Source of the DNA: an uncultured Myxococcales bacterium
GTDB taxonomy: Bacteria > Myxococcota_A > UBA9042
Assembly: GCA_903883645.1 (NCBI GenBank)
Contig: CAISBR010000119.1
Coordinates: forward strand, 19,473 to 83,472
Reading direction: 5' to 3'
Length of the DNA stretch: 64,000 nucleotides
Part shown: positions 1 to 9,322 of the stretch, in pieces
How the letters are laid out: every line of letters starts with the position of its first letter
How positions within the stretch are numbered: position 1 is the stretch's first letter
Translations under genes and position numbers: made by a program
Notes under the pieces: model-generated
The model's database searches: none
What the model was told of the DNA's origin: nothing
The model's input: only the letters and a program-made list of their open reading frames with translations

Positions 1-1324
1 GTTCCACGTCGAGTGCCAGGGCAATTCCCGCCTGCGGCACACCCAGACGCTGGGCGATCGCCGCTGGCCCCATGGCGGCAAAAGTCGTGCGGTGGCGCAC
101 ACAATCGGCGACTAGCTCGGCAATTTGCTCGTGGGCCGTGCGAAAGGGCACGCCGCAGCGCACCAGCTCGTCGGCCAGGTCAGTGGCGAGCAGAAAACCG
201 CGGTCCAGGGCTTCGAGCAGCCCCTGGCGATTCCAGCGGGCCGCGGCCAGCATATCGGCGGTCACTTGCAGGCAAGCAGCCCAGGTATCTAGGGCATCGA
301 ACAGCGGTTCTTTGTCTTCTTGCAGGTCTTTGTTGTAGGCCAGCGGCAGGCCCTTCAGTGCCACCAGCAGCCCCACCAAGTCGCCGACCACGCGCCCCGA
401 CTTGCCGCGCAACAGCTCGGCCATGTCTGGGTTTTTCTTCTGCGGCATCAGCGAGCTGCCGGTGGTAAAGGCGTCGGTCAGCCGCACAAAACCGAATTCG
501 GCGGTCGAGAACAGCACTAGCTCTTCGCCAATGCGCGACAGGTGCAACATGCCCAGACTCGCCGCCGCCAGCGCTTCGACTAGATGGTCGCGGTCGGCCA
601 CGGCGTCGAGCGAGTTGTGCGTAACCCCAGCAAACCCTAGCAACTGCGCAGTCTTGGCGCGGTCGATCGGCAGCGTAGTGCCCGCCAGCGCGCCCGAGCC
701 CAGCGGGCAGGCATCCATGCGCACCAACAGGTCGCAAAGCCGCGAACCGTCGCGCAAAAACGCCTCGGCGTGGGCGAGCAAGTGGTGACCCAACGTAACA
801 GGTTGGGCGCGCTGCAGGTGCGTGTAGCCGGGCATGGGCCACGCGGCGTAGCGGCGGCCCAGATCGCTCAGCACATCCACCAACCGCGCAAGATCACTAA
901 TAATAGTTGCCAGAGTCGCCCGCAGATACAGCCGCTCGTCGAGCGCCACTTGGTCGTTGCGCGAGCGCGCCGTGTGCAGCCGACCCGCCGGATCACCAAT
1001 GCGGTCGCGCAGTTCTGCCTCAATGTTCATGTGCACGTCTTCGCGGGCCACCGACCAGACGAAGCGCCCCGCCTCAACGTCGGCCAAAATCCCTTGCAGT
1101 CCCGCCACGATAGCGACATGGTCGGCGGCCGGCAAGATACCCTGGTCGCGCAGCATGGTGGCGTGGGCGACCGAGCCGATGATGTCGAACACCGCAAGAC
1201 GACAATCGAAACCGATCGACGCGTTGAGTTGCTGCACCAAGGGATGGGTCGCCTCGTCGTAGCCGCCACCCCACAGGCGGTCCGAGGTCTTGGGCGGATG
1301 GGCAGGATTGGCGGTGGTCATCAT
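1..1324 (-). CDS. argH: Argininosuccinate lyase ArgH (3' end outside window)
   Basis: Cleaves argininosuccinate to arginine and fumarate, the last step of arginine synthesis, in the cytoplasm. The reverse strand reads open from an ATG-ATG pair to the window edge, about 441 codons. The N-terminus has the family start 'DRLWGGGYDEATHPLVQQLN', followed by the 'HTARSRNDQVALDERLYLR' box, 'GYTHLQRAQPVTLGHHLLAH', and the fumarase/aspartase-superfamily signature 'GSSLMPQKKNPD' in the flexible catalytic loop. ArgH proteins are usually about 460 residues, so only some 20 C-terminal residues lie outside. The first ATG is used; the second, one codon later, is equally possible, and no strong ribosome binding site is visible. 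The gene runs divergently from the transposase next door, with no other arg gene in view. Confidence 0.95.
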   Translation of the reverse strand, partial: MMTTANPAHPPKTSDRLWGGGYDEATHPLVQQLNASIGFDCRLAVFDIIGSVAHATMLRDQGILPAADHVAIVAGLQGILADVEAGRFVWSVAREDVHMNIEAELRDRIGDPAGRLHTARSRNDQVALDERLYLRATLATIISDLARLVDVLSDLGRRYAAWPMPGYTHLQRAQPVTLGHHLLAHAEAFLRDGSRLCDLLVRMDACPLGSGALAGTTLPIDRAKTAQLLGFAGVTHNSLDAVADRDHLVEALAAASLGMLHLSRIGEELVLFSTAEFGFVRLTDAFTTGSSLMPQKKNPDMAELLRGKSGRVVGDLVGLLVALKGLPLAYNKDLQEDKEPLFDALDTWAACLQVTADMLAAARWNRQGLLEALDRGFLLATDLADELVRCGVPFRTAHEQIAELVADCVRHRTTFAAMGPAAIAQRLGVPQAGIALALDVE

Positions 1325-1412
1325 GAAGTTTGCGGCGTTACGCCGTAGGCAACCGCGGGCGTGCGGCGGGTGGCGAGGATCGCATTCCGCGCGCCGGGCC
1401 GCAAGGGTCTTT

Positions 1413-1428
1413 GGGTGTCAGGTATTGC
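1413..1428 (+). repeat. Left inverted repeat flanking the RAYT transposase
   Basis: The 16-base word gggtgtcaggtattgc recurs exactly, inverted, on the far side of the transposase gene. Similarity continues imperfectly past the core: both copies, read in the same orientation, are followed by a CTTTT-containing stretch. Paired inverted copies around a Y1 transposase are the expected layout for a REP-associated transposase and its recognition sequence. Confidence 0.75.
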
Positions 1429-1431
1429 CTT

Positions 1432-1461
1432 TTGCCTATTTCGCGCAAACCGGCGTAGAAT
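1432..1461 (+). promoter_or_regulatory. Possible promoter of the RAYT gene (leaderless)
   Basis: TTGCCT and TAGAAT are separated by 18 bases. The -10 box ends six bases before the ATG, so transcription from here would give an almost leaderless mRNA. The -35 box abuts the left inverted repeat. This rests on pattern match only. Confidence 0.3.
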
Positions 1462-1467
1462 CGGCCC

Positions 1468-2382
1468 ATGCGCCTACCCCGCCTCGATTTTGCTGGAGCC
1501 CGCCACCACGTGATGAATCGCGGCGCCCGCCGCCAAGACATCTTCGTCGATGACGAAGCGCGCGGAATCTTCTTGGGTGTTCTAGCGGAGTTACCCCGCT
1601 TTGGCGTGCGAATCCACGGCTACGCTTTGATGCCGAACCACTACCACCTGCTGGTCGAGTCGGTCGCCGGCGAGCTGCCGCGGGCGATGCGCCACCTAGG
1701 TGCTGAATTTTCGCGGCGTTTGAACCGCTTGTACCAGTGGGACGGGCCACTTTTTCGCGGCCGCTACCACAACCGACTCGTCGGTAACTCCGCATATTGG
1801 CGGCATTTGCTCGTCTACGTGCACCAAAATCCGCTGCGGGCCGGTCTGGACCACGCCAACGATACCCTCTGGACCAGCCACAACGCCTATGTCGGCCAGG
1901 CGGAGCGGCCGGCCTGGCTGCACACGCAAGAGCTACAGGCGCTCTACGGCGACCAAGGTGGTTATCTTGAGTATTTTCGCCTGATTGACGCCGGGGCCCT
2001 GCCCGTGCCAAGCGATTTTGACCCGAACCAACTGTGGGCGCCCCACAGCACTGGCGCCGTCGCTGTGCCCGACCTGAGCGTGCCGCTGTGGCGCCTGGCC
2101 GACGCACTCGAGGCCGTAAGCAGCGTAACTGGCAAGAACATTGACGAAATTATCACGACACCGCGAGGCCGCAAGGGTAACCCGGCGAACTGGCTGGCGG
2201 CGTGGTGGCTGAGCCGACACTGCGGCATCGACCACGGCAAAATCGCTGCAGCGCTGGGCACTTCGCATGCCTCGGTGTCGCATCGCATCGCCCGCGTCCA
2301 AGACCGGCTAGCTAGCGACGCAGGACTCCAGGCCTGGGCGACGAAGCTGCTGGCACTGCGACCACGACGGACGCGGAAATGA
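1468..2382 (+). CDS. REP-associated tyrosine transposase (RAYT, Y1 family) with DnaA-like C-terminal HTH
   Basis: Single-strand DNA transposase of the IS200-like HUH class, 304 residues. The HUH motif is 'MPNHYHLLVE' (His58 and His60). A probable catalytic Tyr117 lies in 'LVYVHQNPLRAGL', and 'GPLFRGRYH' is typical of the family. After residue 200 comes a helix-turn-helix domain resembling domain IV of DnaA ('KIAAALGTSHASVSHRIARVQ', about 210-285), seen in one subgroup of RAYTs. The gene sits between inverted copies of a 16-bp sequence and its stop overlaps the MFS start (ATGA). The reading frame is intact. RAYTs are usually single-copy domesticated enzymes acting on REP palindromes, but whether this one is mobile cannot be told from one copy. 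Confidence 0.9.
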   Translation: MRLPRLDFAGARHHVMNRGARRQDIFVDDEARGIFLGVLAELPRFGVRIHGYALMPNHYHLLVESVAGELPRAMRHLGAEFSRRLNRLYQWDGPLFRGRYHNRLVGNSAYWRHLLVYVHQNPLRAGLDHANDTLWTSHNAYVGQAERPAWLHTQELQALYGDQGGYLEYFRLIDAGALPVPSDFDPNQLWAPHSTGAVAVPDLSVPLWRLADALEAVSSVTGKNIDEIITTPRGRKGNPANWLAAWWLSRHCGIDHGKIAAALGTSHASVSHRIARVQDRLASDAGLQAWATKLLALRPRRTRK

Positions 2383-3617
2383 TAAAAGAGCAATACCTGA
2401 CACCCGCAAAGTTCCCGATCGCCTTGTTTGCCTTCGTGTTCTTGGGATGGACGTTCGACTTCTACGACCTGGTCCTGCTCGGCTTCGTCAAGGAGCCCGT
2501 GAGCCGCGACCTGGCGCTGACCCACACCGAAGAGACCTGGATGCTGGGCGTGGCGCTCGGCACCTCGGGGATTGGCGGCATCGCTGCGGGTTATCTGGCT
2601 GATCGTATTGGCAAACGCAGTATCCTGGCCACTACGGTGCTGCTGTATTCGCTAGGTTCGCTGGTGGCGGGCCTGGCGCCGAACGCGACGTGGTTCTTGT
2701 GCGGCCGCGCGCTGGTGGGCCTGGGCGTGGGTGGCGAGTGGGCGATCGGCCACGGGATTTTGGCCGAAGCGGTGGCGCCCAAGTTCCGCGGTCGGGCGGC
2801 AGCGGCGCTGCAAGCAGGCGAGCCGGTCGGGGTGGCGCTCGCAGCAATCGCGGGCTATTTGCTTGTGCCTTGGCTAGGTTGGCGCACGGTCATGGTCGCC
2901 TCGTCGGCTACGGCGCTGCTGGCGTTTGCGATGCGCCGCACCATGCATCTGCCCGACGCACCCCACGAACACCGCGCCAGTTGGGCCGAATTGCGTAGAG
3001 CCAAGGTCGGCAGCCGCATGGCCCGCGCCTGGTTGCTCGGCGTCTTCAAGCTCGGCACGTACTGGACTTGCTACACTTGGCTACCCGGCTTCTTGGTCAA
3101 AGAAATGCACCAAAGTGTAGGCAGATCACTCACTTGGATGCTCACTGCCCAGGGCGGCCAGTTCCTTGGCATGATCGGCTTTGGCCTGGTGTCGGATCGG
3201 CTGGGACGGCGGCCGGCGTTCTTTGGCTTCTCGCTGCTCACTGCCGCGGCCATTGCCCCGTTAGCCTTTGCGTGGCCAACACTTTCGGCCGTGCCCATAC
3301 TATTTTGGACAGCCATGTTCCTGCTTGGCGTCGGCTCGGGTTGTACGGCGGGGTTTGGCGCGCTGCTGGCCGAGCTTTTCCCCAGCGAAGTGCGCTCGAC
3401 CGCCATGGGCACTACCTATAACCTAGCGAGATCCGTGCAACTAGCCGCACCCGTACTGGTTGGGCAAGCGGTCATCTGGGGCGGCCTTAGCGGCGGCCTC
3501 GCGGTGCCGATGGTGCTGGCCCTGGCCACGGCCACATGGGTGTGGGTGCTGCCCGAGACGCGCGGCATCGAGTTGCCAAGCCTGCGCGCCCAAGTGGCCG
3601 AACCCGGCGCCGATTAA
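2379..3617 (+). CDS. MFS transporter (SHS/AAHS-like metabolite:H+ symporter)
   Basis: Major facilitator permease of 412 residues, probably 12 membrane helices. 'GWTFDFYDLVLLG' in TM1 with its acidic residues is typical of the sialate/aromatic-acid/lactate symporter branches. The loop 2-3 signature is 'GYLADRIGKRS' and its second-half counterpart is 'GLVSDRLGRRPAF'. The substrate cannot be assigned. The annotated ATG overlaps the transposase stop, and residues 4-9 (EQYLTP) are encoded by the right inverted repeat, so the native N-terminus may have been replaced or may start later. The methyltransferase gene follows after 24 bases. Confidence 0.85.
   Translation: MIKEQYLTPAKFPIALFAFVFLGWTFDFYDLVLLGFVKEPVSRDLALTHTEETWMLGVALGTSGIGGIAAGYLADRIGKRSILATTVLLYSLGSLVAGLAPNATWFLCGRALVGLGVGGEWAIGHGILAEAVAPKFRGRAAAALQAGEPVGVALAAIAGYLLVPWLGWRTVMVASSATALLAFAMRRTMHLPDAPHEHRASWAELRRAKVGSRMARAWLLGVFKLGTYWTCYTWLPGFLVKEMHQSVGRSLTWMLTAQGGQFLGMIGFGLVSDRLGRRPAFFGFSLLTAAAIAPLAFAWPTLSAVPILFWTAMFLLGVGSGCTAGFGALLAELFPSEVRSTAMGTTYNLARSVQLAAPVLVGQAVIWGGLSGGLAVPMVLALATATWVWVLPETRGIELPSLRAQVAEPGAD
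2390..2405 (-). repeat. Right inverted repeat of the RAYT element, inside the MFS reading frame
   Basis: gcaatacctgacaccc is the exact reverse complement of the copy upstream of the transposase. It lies 8 bases after the transposase stop and is translated as part of the first codons of the MFS gene, so the element boundary and the neighbouring coding sequence overlap. Confidence 0.75.
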
Positions 3618-3641
3618 CGGTAATTTAAACAAGGAATCTGC

Positions 3642-5033
3642 GTGAAAACTCCCCGGCCCCGCAAAGAAAGTCTGCTCGAGTGCACAGTAATCGAACTCGG
3701 CAGTGCCGATGGCGCGCGCGCAGTCAGCCCCAACTATCCAGGGCCCATTCGCATCATCGGCGGCGTGCCGGGCGATCATGGCCTGGCGCGGGTGGTCCAC
3801 GCTGGGCAACACGGGGTGTGGGCGCAGTGGTCGACGCTGAGTGACGAGGGGCCTGATCGGCGCGAAGCACCCTGTCCGGTGGTGCTGCGCTGTGGTGGCT
3901 GCCCGTGGCAGATGGTCGATCCGGCAGCGCAACGGCGCGAGCGATTGCTGCGGGTGCGAAGCGCCATAGGCTCGTATATTCCCGACGATGCAGGGCAATG
4001 GACTGGGCCCGACAGTCTGGATGTGGGCTACCGTACGCGCGCGCAGGTTGTGCTGGGGCATCGCCGAGGCCGCATTGAGTGGGGTTTTTGGCAGCCGTCG
4101 AGCCAAATTTGGGTACCGGCCGAGCACTGCCCGGCGCAGACGCGCGATGTGGACCGGGTGCTGCACGCTGCCTGCGATGTGCTTGGAAGACATGGTGTTA
4201 TGGTGCGCCACGCCCCTGGCGAGCACGGCGCCAGTGGCCTAGTGTGGCGCGCCGATCCGCGCACGGGCCAGGGTCTTTTGACCATCCTTGCGCCCGACCT
4301 GGCCGCAGTGGCGCATACAGGGCCAGCTCTACTCGAAATTCCTGGGATTATTGGGGTGTTTGCAGCCATCCCTGCCCATCAAGGTGGGTCGGCCAACCCG
4401 GCGACGCTGCAGCACCTGGCGGGCGAGTTGCGGGCGCCGCAGACCTGGAAGCCCGCCAATCTGCCTGAGTTGACGCTCGATCTGGGCCCAATTAGCTTTG
4501 TGCAGACCCGCCACGACACGGCCGAAGCGCTGGTCGCCCAGGTGGCCGAGTGGCTGCCTGAGCAGGGCGGCGGGCTGCTCGATCTCTTTGCCGGCGTTGG
4601 CTTTTTTGCGCTGGCGCTGCGCCACCGTTTTGAGCACCTGCTGCTGGTCGAACGCCAGGGCGCGGCGAGTGACGACGCCCAGCACAACATGGACCAGCTC
4701 GGCGTCGCTCACGCGACCGTGCGCCACGGCGATGCCACGGCGGTGGTCACAGAGTTGGCAGGCGGCGAGCAAGGTTACGAGGCTGCCATCGTCGACCCGC
4801 CCCGCTCGGGCTGTGGCGCGGCGCTGGTGCAGGCCCTGACGGCACTGCCGCAGCTCCAAACGATTATCTATATTTCGTGCGCACTTGTGGGTCTGCAGCG
4901 CGACCTTGCGGCCTTTGTCGAACATGGCTGGCAGGCGAGCGACGTGCGGCTGCTCGACATGTTTCCGCATACACCCCAGGCCGAGGTCGTCGTGCGACTG
5001 GTCCGAACGCTGCCGGCTACCTCTGACCAGTAG
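3642..5033 (+). CDS. RlmD/TrmA-family RNA m5U methyltransferase
   Basis: SAM-dependent uracil-C5 methyltransferase of rRNA or tRNA, 463 residues. A TRAM-like beta-barrel occupies roughly residues 10-65. Four cysteines positioned for a [4Fe-4S] cluster follow: Cys78, 84 and 87 in 'CPVVLRCGGC' and Cys163 in 'AEHCPAQ'. The Rossmann SAM loop is 'LLDLFAGVGFFAL', the catalytic-domain motif is 'VDPPRSG', and the nucleophile Cys is in 'IYISCALVGLQRDL'. The family usually has SCNP at the last site, so the Asn-Pro is replaced here, though the Cys is kept. A GTG start is preceded by AAGGA six bases upstream. Which position it methylates (23S U1939, U747 or tRNA U54) cannot be decided by eye. Confidence 0.88.
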   Translation: MKTPRPRKESLLECTVIELGSADGARAVSPNYPGPIRIIGGVPGDHGLARVVHAGQHGVWAQWSTLSDEGPDRREAPCPVVLRCGGCPWQMVDPAAQRRERLLRVRSAIGSYIPDDAGQWTGPDSLDVGYRTRAQVVLGHRRGRIEWGFWQPSSQIWVPAEHCPAQTRDVDRVLHAACDVLGRHGVMVRHAPGEHGASGLVWRADPRTGQGLLTILAPDLAAVAHTGPALLEIPGIIGVFAAIPAHQGGSANPATLQHLAGELRAPQTWKPANLPELTLDLGPISFVQTRHDTAEALVAQVAEWLPEQGGGLLDLFAGVGFFALALRHRFEHLLLVERQGAASDDAQHNMDQLGVAHATVRHGDATAVVTELAGGEQGYEAAIVDPPRSGCGAALVQALTALPQLQTIIYISCALVGLQRDLAAFVEHGWQASDVRLLDMFPHTPQAEVVVRLVRTLPATSDQ

Positions 5034-5039
5034 CCCCAG

Positions 5040-6299
5040 CTAGCCAAGAATCGGCAGCAGCGGCTCGCTGATCGGAAAGCGTGCGGCCAGTTCCGTGCCA
5101 TCGATGCCGGCCAGGGCGCGCAAGCTGCGGTGGACCGCACCATGGGTCAAATGCACGCCGCTATCGCTGGGCGCCAGGCTTTTCGCGTCAAGATTGACCG
5201 CTTTGAGCGCCTCAGTGGTGCTACCTACGACGCGATTGCCAGAAATCCCCTTTCCTATCAATAGATTTGAAGCCACGCTCCAGTGGTCTTTGCCCTTGCC
5301 CGCGTTGTAGCTAGGGGTGCGGCCAAAATCACTGCCTACGACCACGGTCAGCCGGTCAGCGAGCCCCATCGCCGCGGCCTGATCGAGCAAGAAGTCCACG
5401 CCAACAATCAGGTTTTCCATCGCCGGAATGTGAGTGGCGTCGTGGTTGCCGTGCGTGTCGAAGCCCCCGCGCGTCATGTTCGCCGCGACCGACAGGCCCG
5501 AGGCAAAACCCGCAAGAATCAGCTGAGCTTGCTTCTGCAGCGGGTCGCTCGCCAGCGTGGTCGGCAGCGCCTTGACCAGCTTGCCCAGGTCGCTATCGCT
5601 CGCGTGCAGTGCGTACAAGGCGGCGGCATTGTCGAGCGCGCGGGGCGCACCAGGTCGCTTTTGCATAGCCAGCAGGCGGGCTTGCTGGGCCGCTTCGATG
5701 CGCGCCGACGTCGCCTCGGTCTGAAAACGCGCGGGCTTGGTGGGGTCCAACTGGTCCGGCGCGGCCAGGCTGGCAAAGGTCTGCGGCGAGCCAAGGCGCG
5801 TCAGCGGCGCCACGCCGGCAGTCGCGTCGTAGCCGCCATAACTCACAAATGCCAACGACTTATCTGCCCCAGTCTGCGCCGCAATCAACGCGGCTAGGCA
5901 CGGCCAGCCCTCGCTCAGGTGCCCCGACCAGGCAAAGCGCGTACCCGCATCGTGGCTATTGGTCTGGGTATCGATGCCGTTGACCACTAGCAAGTCGTTG
6001 TACCGCTTGGCAAAGAATGCCTGCACCGCCGGCACAGGCGCGCACTTTAGGTTGCCGTAGCTGGCAATCGTCGCCGCATCGTAGTTATCGACCGGGGCAG
6101 TATCCTCTGCATTTTTGCGACCTTTGGGGTCACACAGCAAGGTCTGATCCCAACCACCGCCGGCGTGCACGAACACCCACAGGTGCGGCGCCGCGTCGGT
6201 CAGGGGCGCGGCAAACCCACGGCGCAGGGTCTGCGGCACCAGCAGCGACAGACCGGCAAGGCCTGCCAACTGCATAAAATCGCGTCGATTCATCGTCAT
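5040..6299 (-). CDS. DUF1501 family protein, Tat-exported
   Basis: 419 residues. The N-terminus has a twin-arginine signal ('NRRDFMQLAGLAGLSLL'), so export is expected to be folded, through Tat. The body shows DUF1501 hallmarks: 'FVHAGGGWDQTLLCDP' near the start, 'GGFDTHGNHDATH', and 'LTVVVGSDFGRTP', an alkaline-phosphatase/sulfatase-like fold with acidic metal ligands. Function is unknown for the family. It follows the multi-domain cytochrome gene by 12 bases on the same strand; in planctomycetes and myxobacteria DUF1501 genes almost always pair with such proteins, so the two probably act together in the envelope. Its stop lies six bases from the convergent methyltransferase gene. A second ATG two codons in is also possible. 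Confidence 0.88.
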   Translation of the reverse strand: MTMNRRDFMQLAGLAGLSLLVPQTLRRGFAAPLTDAAPHLWVFVHAGGGWDQTLLCDPKGRKNAEDTAPVDNYDAATIASYGNLKCAPVPAVQAFFAKRYNDLLVVNGIDTQTNSHDAGTRFAWSGHLSEGWPCLAALIAAQTGADKSLAFVSYGGYDATAGVAPLTRLGSPQTFASLAAPDQLDPTKPARFQTEATSARIEAAQQARLLAMQKRPGAPRALDNAAALYALHASDSDLGKLVKALPTTLASDPLQKQAQLILAGFASGLSVAANMTRGGFDTHGNHDATHIPAMENLIVGVDFLLDQAAAMGLADRLTVVVGSDFGRTPSYNAGKGKDHWSVASNLLIGKGISGNRVVGSTTEALKAVNLDAKSLAPSDSGVHLTHGAVHRSLRALAGIDGTELAARFPISEPLLPILG

Positions 6300-6311
6300 G
6301 TCCGCCTCGCG

Positions 6312-8582
6312 CTACTGGTGTAAGAACCGCGCATCTTGCATCAAGTAGGTCAGCACCGCCGCCCAGGCCCGCAGCACATACTCGGGATCTTTCTCAATCT
6401 TTACCTTGGCATCCAGGTCCGCACCCGTGGCCGGGTCCTTCAGCGCGCGGCACTGCCATTGCAGGTAGTCGCCCGTGCCCGCGGGCTGCTCGCCCTTGGC
6501 CAGCGCCGCCGAGCCCTCTTGCCACGTCTGGTAGAACAGCTGCCAGGTGCGCTCGAGCTCGTCGTCGCCCGCGGGCAGGGTCTCGCCCAGCAAAAGCTCG
6601 TGCAAATGCGCGATGTTCTGCTTGATCGCCGCCTGCGCCTCGGCAATGGCAAAGCCGTTCGCGTCCTCGGGGGCATAAGTCCGCTCTACTTCAAGAAAAA
6701 GCCGGCGCAGAGCCTTGTCCACCACAAAGTCTTGCGCGGTCACCTTGCACGCCATCTCGTTCGCTAGGCGCTTGCCAATCGCCAGCATCACGCCGTTGGG
6801 CGACCGCACCCGCTCGGTCACATCGCCGCCGTCGATACCGCCGTAGAGCAGACGCAAGTCCTCGACCAGCCAACCCTTTCCATCCCACCGCGTCCAGGTC
6901 GCGCCGAACACGGCGGTCAGCTTGCGGTCTAGCTCTTCGGGCGTCAGCCAGCGGTCGCCACCCAGCAGCGCCAGGGCCTGCCGGTCTTGCGGCTTCGCCC
7001 CCGCTGCCAACCCACCGATACGAAAAATCGGACTTAGAACCAACGACTTCACTGCCGCACGCAGCTCAAGCTTGGCCGAGCGCATGGCCGTCGCCGCCGC
7101 CAGCAGCTCCTCTTGCTCAAACTGCCACGCCGCCTGCTGCCACACCTGCCCTGGATCACCTTTACCCGGCACAATCAGCGGCTTGCGCCCCATCAGCCCC
7201 TGCAGCAGCACCTGCACCGCCGCCAGCGCAAAGCGATCGTCGGCCGCCACTTGCTGGCCCAACCACTGTAAACCTTTGGTTTTTTGTGCGGTAGGCAGCG
7301 TCGTCTGGCCAAACCCGGGCGGCCACATGTCGGCATACCAGCCGTTCTCGGGCGGCCGGTAGCGCCCCTTCTCGTCCCAATTCTGAAAGGTACCCGCCAC
7401 CGGCTCCATCACCGTATGGCACACCGTGCAGTCGGCATTGAACAAAGTAGGCGTATGATCGGTGACTTGCGTGGGATCAATCGGCCGATCGCCCAGCTTT
7501 AAGATGTCGGTGGCCAAGAACAGGTCGTACACCGTGCGCGCGCGATGGCGGTTGCGGTTCGTCGCCGAAGTGGGGAAGCGGTTCAAGAAGATCGGCGACG
7601 TCAGCATCCCCGCCTGCTCGCCGCCCGGCACATGAATCGGCTTGAACTCGTTCGGGTTTTTCGGATCCGCAAAGCCTTCGGTTACGCCGTAGACGCGCGC
7701 GGTAAGCGGGTCGTGCACCACGTAATCCGCAGTGAGAATCTCGCTAAGCGGCTTGTGTTGCTGCAGCACATAGCCTAGCAAAGTCAAGGGCTCGCGAGCC
7801 AAGCGGTCGTTGACCACCTGCTGCCCCAGCTTGCGCAGCGCCTCGTCGGGCTCGAGCTTGGCGTCGTTGTACCACTGCTTCTGCGGATAGTCTTTGCCAT
7901 CCAATAGGTTCGTGGCGTTGTTGCCGCCCAGATAGCGCCCGACCAGCAGCTTGTCGCTCCACAGCTCTTGCATGCGCGCCACAAAGGCCGGCTCTTCCAT
8001 CAGCGCGTCGACCAGGGCCGGCAGCGCCTTTTCGCCGTCTTTGTCTACACTTGCCAGCTCATCGGCCCGCGGCAGCCGCCCCGCCAGAGTCAGCGCAATG
8101 CGCCGCAGACTCGCCCGCGGCCCTTGCAGCACCAGCTTGCCGCGCAGCGGACTGCCCTTGGCCGGCGCCGTACACGTGACTGGGTGTTCAAAACGATCGA
8201 TAAGCTGGGCCAGCGCCTGGTAATTCGCGCTACCGACCTTCAGGCGCACGCCACCGCCGTGGTCGAGCTCGCCCCGCGCCTTGCGCAAAAGCAGCGGTTC
8301 GCCCTGCACCTGCACCATCGCCAGCTTCTGCAGCACGGCCAAGTTGTGGTCTAAGTAGCCGGGCTGACTCGCAGATTGCAGCACCAGCTGGGTCTGCCGC
8401 GCCACGCCCTGCGCATTGTGGCAGCCCGCACAAGTCGCCTCCATAAAGGCGCCCCACACCCTGTCTTCGAAGAATTGCCGCGTAGGCACGCAGCCGCTGG
8501 CAGGCGGGGTGGCCTCGTCGGTGCAGGCCGCAAGGGTTGCAATGGCCATGAGATACTTAAAAATAGCGATTCGTCGGGTCAT
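6312..8582 (-). CDS. Planctomycete-type cytochrome c lipoprotein (DUF1549/DUF1588-like)
   Basis: 756 residues with a lipoprotein signal ending '[10 protein letters not shown]' (lipid Cys20). The first haem c motif CAGCH is at residues 51-55; a second CxxCH ('[12 protein letters not shown]') lies near residue 385. Between them, '[18 protein letters not shown]' resembles the DUF1549 helix, and '[12 protein letters not shown]' with the region around the second CxxCH followed by 'NWDEKGRY' resembles DUF1588. Such proteins are predicted periplasmic or outer-membrane redox proteins of unknown substrate, nearly always next to a DUF1501 gene, as here. The domain names are my reading of motif similarity; the pairing and the two haem sites are visible directly. 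Confidence 0.8.
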   Translation of the reverse strand: MTRRIAIFKYLMAIATLAACTDEATPPASGCVPTRQFFEDRVWGAFMEATCAGCHNAQGVARQTQLVLQSASQPGYLDHNLAVLQKLAMVQVQGEPLLLRKARGELDHGGGVRLKVGSANYQALAQLIDRFEHPVTCTAPAKGSPLRGKLVLQGPRASLRRIALTLAGRLPRADELASVDKDGEKALPALVDALMEEPAFVARMQELWSDKLLVGRYLGGNNATNLLDGKDYPQKQWYNDAKLEPDEALRKLGQQVVNDRLAREPLTLLGYVLQQHKPLSEILTADYVVHDPLTARVYGVTEGFADPKNPNEFKPIHVPGGEQAGMLTSPIFLNRFPTSATNRNRHRARTVYDLFLATDILKLGDRPIDPTQVTDHTPTLFNADCTVCHTVMEPVAGTFQNWDEKGRYRPPENGWYADMWPPGFGQTTLPTAQKTKGLQWLGQQVAADDRFALAAVQVLLQGLMGRKPLIVPGKGDPGQVWQQAAWQFEQEELLAAATAMRSAKLELRAAVKSLVLSPIFRIGGLAAGAKPQDRQALALLGGDRWLTPEELDRKLTAVFGATWTRWDGKGWLVEDLRLLYGGIDGGDVTERVRSPNGVMLAIGKRLANEMACKVTAQDFVVDKALRRLFLEVERTYAPEDANGFAIAEAQAAIKQNIAHLHELLLGETLPAGDDELERTWQLFYQTWQEGSAALAKGEQPAGTGDYLQWQCRALKDPATGADLDAKVKIEKDPEYVLRAWAAVLTYLMQDARFLHQ

Positions 8583-8815
8583 GGGGCCCTGGGCAGAGAC
8601 AGCGCTCCGCGAGCGAGAGTTCGCTTGGCGACGGTAGGTTGCGGGGTCCGGGGTTCAGGGCGCTGGCGACGCCCTCTTCGGAGCGTACGGGTTGCGATCC
8701 GGGCCGTCAAATGGGGGTGTTGCGGGCCATGTCGCCAAGCCACCGCACCCCAGTTGACAGCGGCCGCCCGAGCAGCCACCGTACGCCCACCTTTCGCCCC
8801 AGCAGGAGCTCCACT

Positions 8816-9322
8816 ATGCCCAATCCCACCGCAATCGTAGAAACCACCCTTGGCCACTTTACTATCGAGCTGTATCTCGATCAGATGCCCATCACCGCCG
8901 GCAACTTCATCCGCCTGGCCAAAGAGGGCTTCTACGATGGCCTGCATTTCCATCGTGTGATCAAGAAGTTCATGATCCAGTTTGGCTGCCCCCACAGCCG
9001 CGACCCGCGCAGCTCGCGCGCCGGCACTGGCGACTCGCCCTACGGCTGCATCCGCGACGAGCACACCGCACAGATCTCGAATGAACCCGGCACCTTGTCG
9101 ATGGCCAACAGCGGCCAAGCCAACTCGGGCAGCTGCCAGTTCTTCATCAATACCGTGCACAATTCCTATCTTGACTGGTTCACACCCGGCGGCAGCCGCC
9201 ACCCCGTGTTCGGCAAGGTGACCAGCGGCATGGAAGTGATCAAGGCCATCGAGGCCGCGCCCACATCGCAAGACCGACCCCTGACGCCGATCAAGGTTGA
9301 GCGAATTACTGTTTCTGATTAA
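8816..9322 (+). CDS. Cyclophilin-type peptidyl-prolyl cis-trans isomerase
   Basis: 168-residue PpiB-like cytoplasmic cyclophilin that speeds prolyl isomerisation in protein folding. Family motifs are complete: '[15 protein letters not shown]' with the catalytic Arg47, 'GTLSMANSG', and 'SGSCQFFI'. The ATG is chosen because AGGAG stands seven bases before it and the protein then starts at the usual cyclophilin boundary; a longer upstream reading adds only non-conserved sequence. Compared with E. coli PpiB there is a small extra segment around residues 60-80. Its stop codon abuts that of the convergent phosphomutase gene with no base between. Confidence 0.93.
   Translation: MPNPTAIVETTLGHFTIELYLDQMPITAGNFIRLAKEGFYDGLHFHRVIKKFMIQFGCPHSRDPRSSRAGTGDSPYGCIRDEHTAQISNEPGTLSMANSGQANSGSCQFFINTVHNSYLDWFTPGGSRHPVFGKVTSGMEVIKAIEAAPTSQDRPLTPIKVERITVSD

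Noticed and set aside
5283..5897. Plus-strand open frame opposite the DUF1501 gene
   Set aside because: No ribosome binding site or motif, and fully covered by a well-supported gene on the other strand.
8754..8782. A consensus TTGACA before the cyclophilin gene
   Set aside because: No acceptable -10 hexamer lies 16-19 bases downstream, so no promoter is called.
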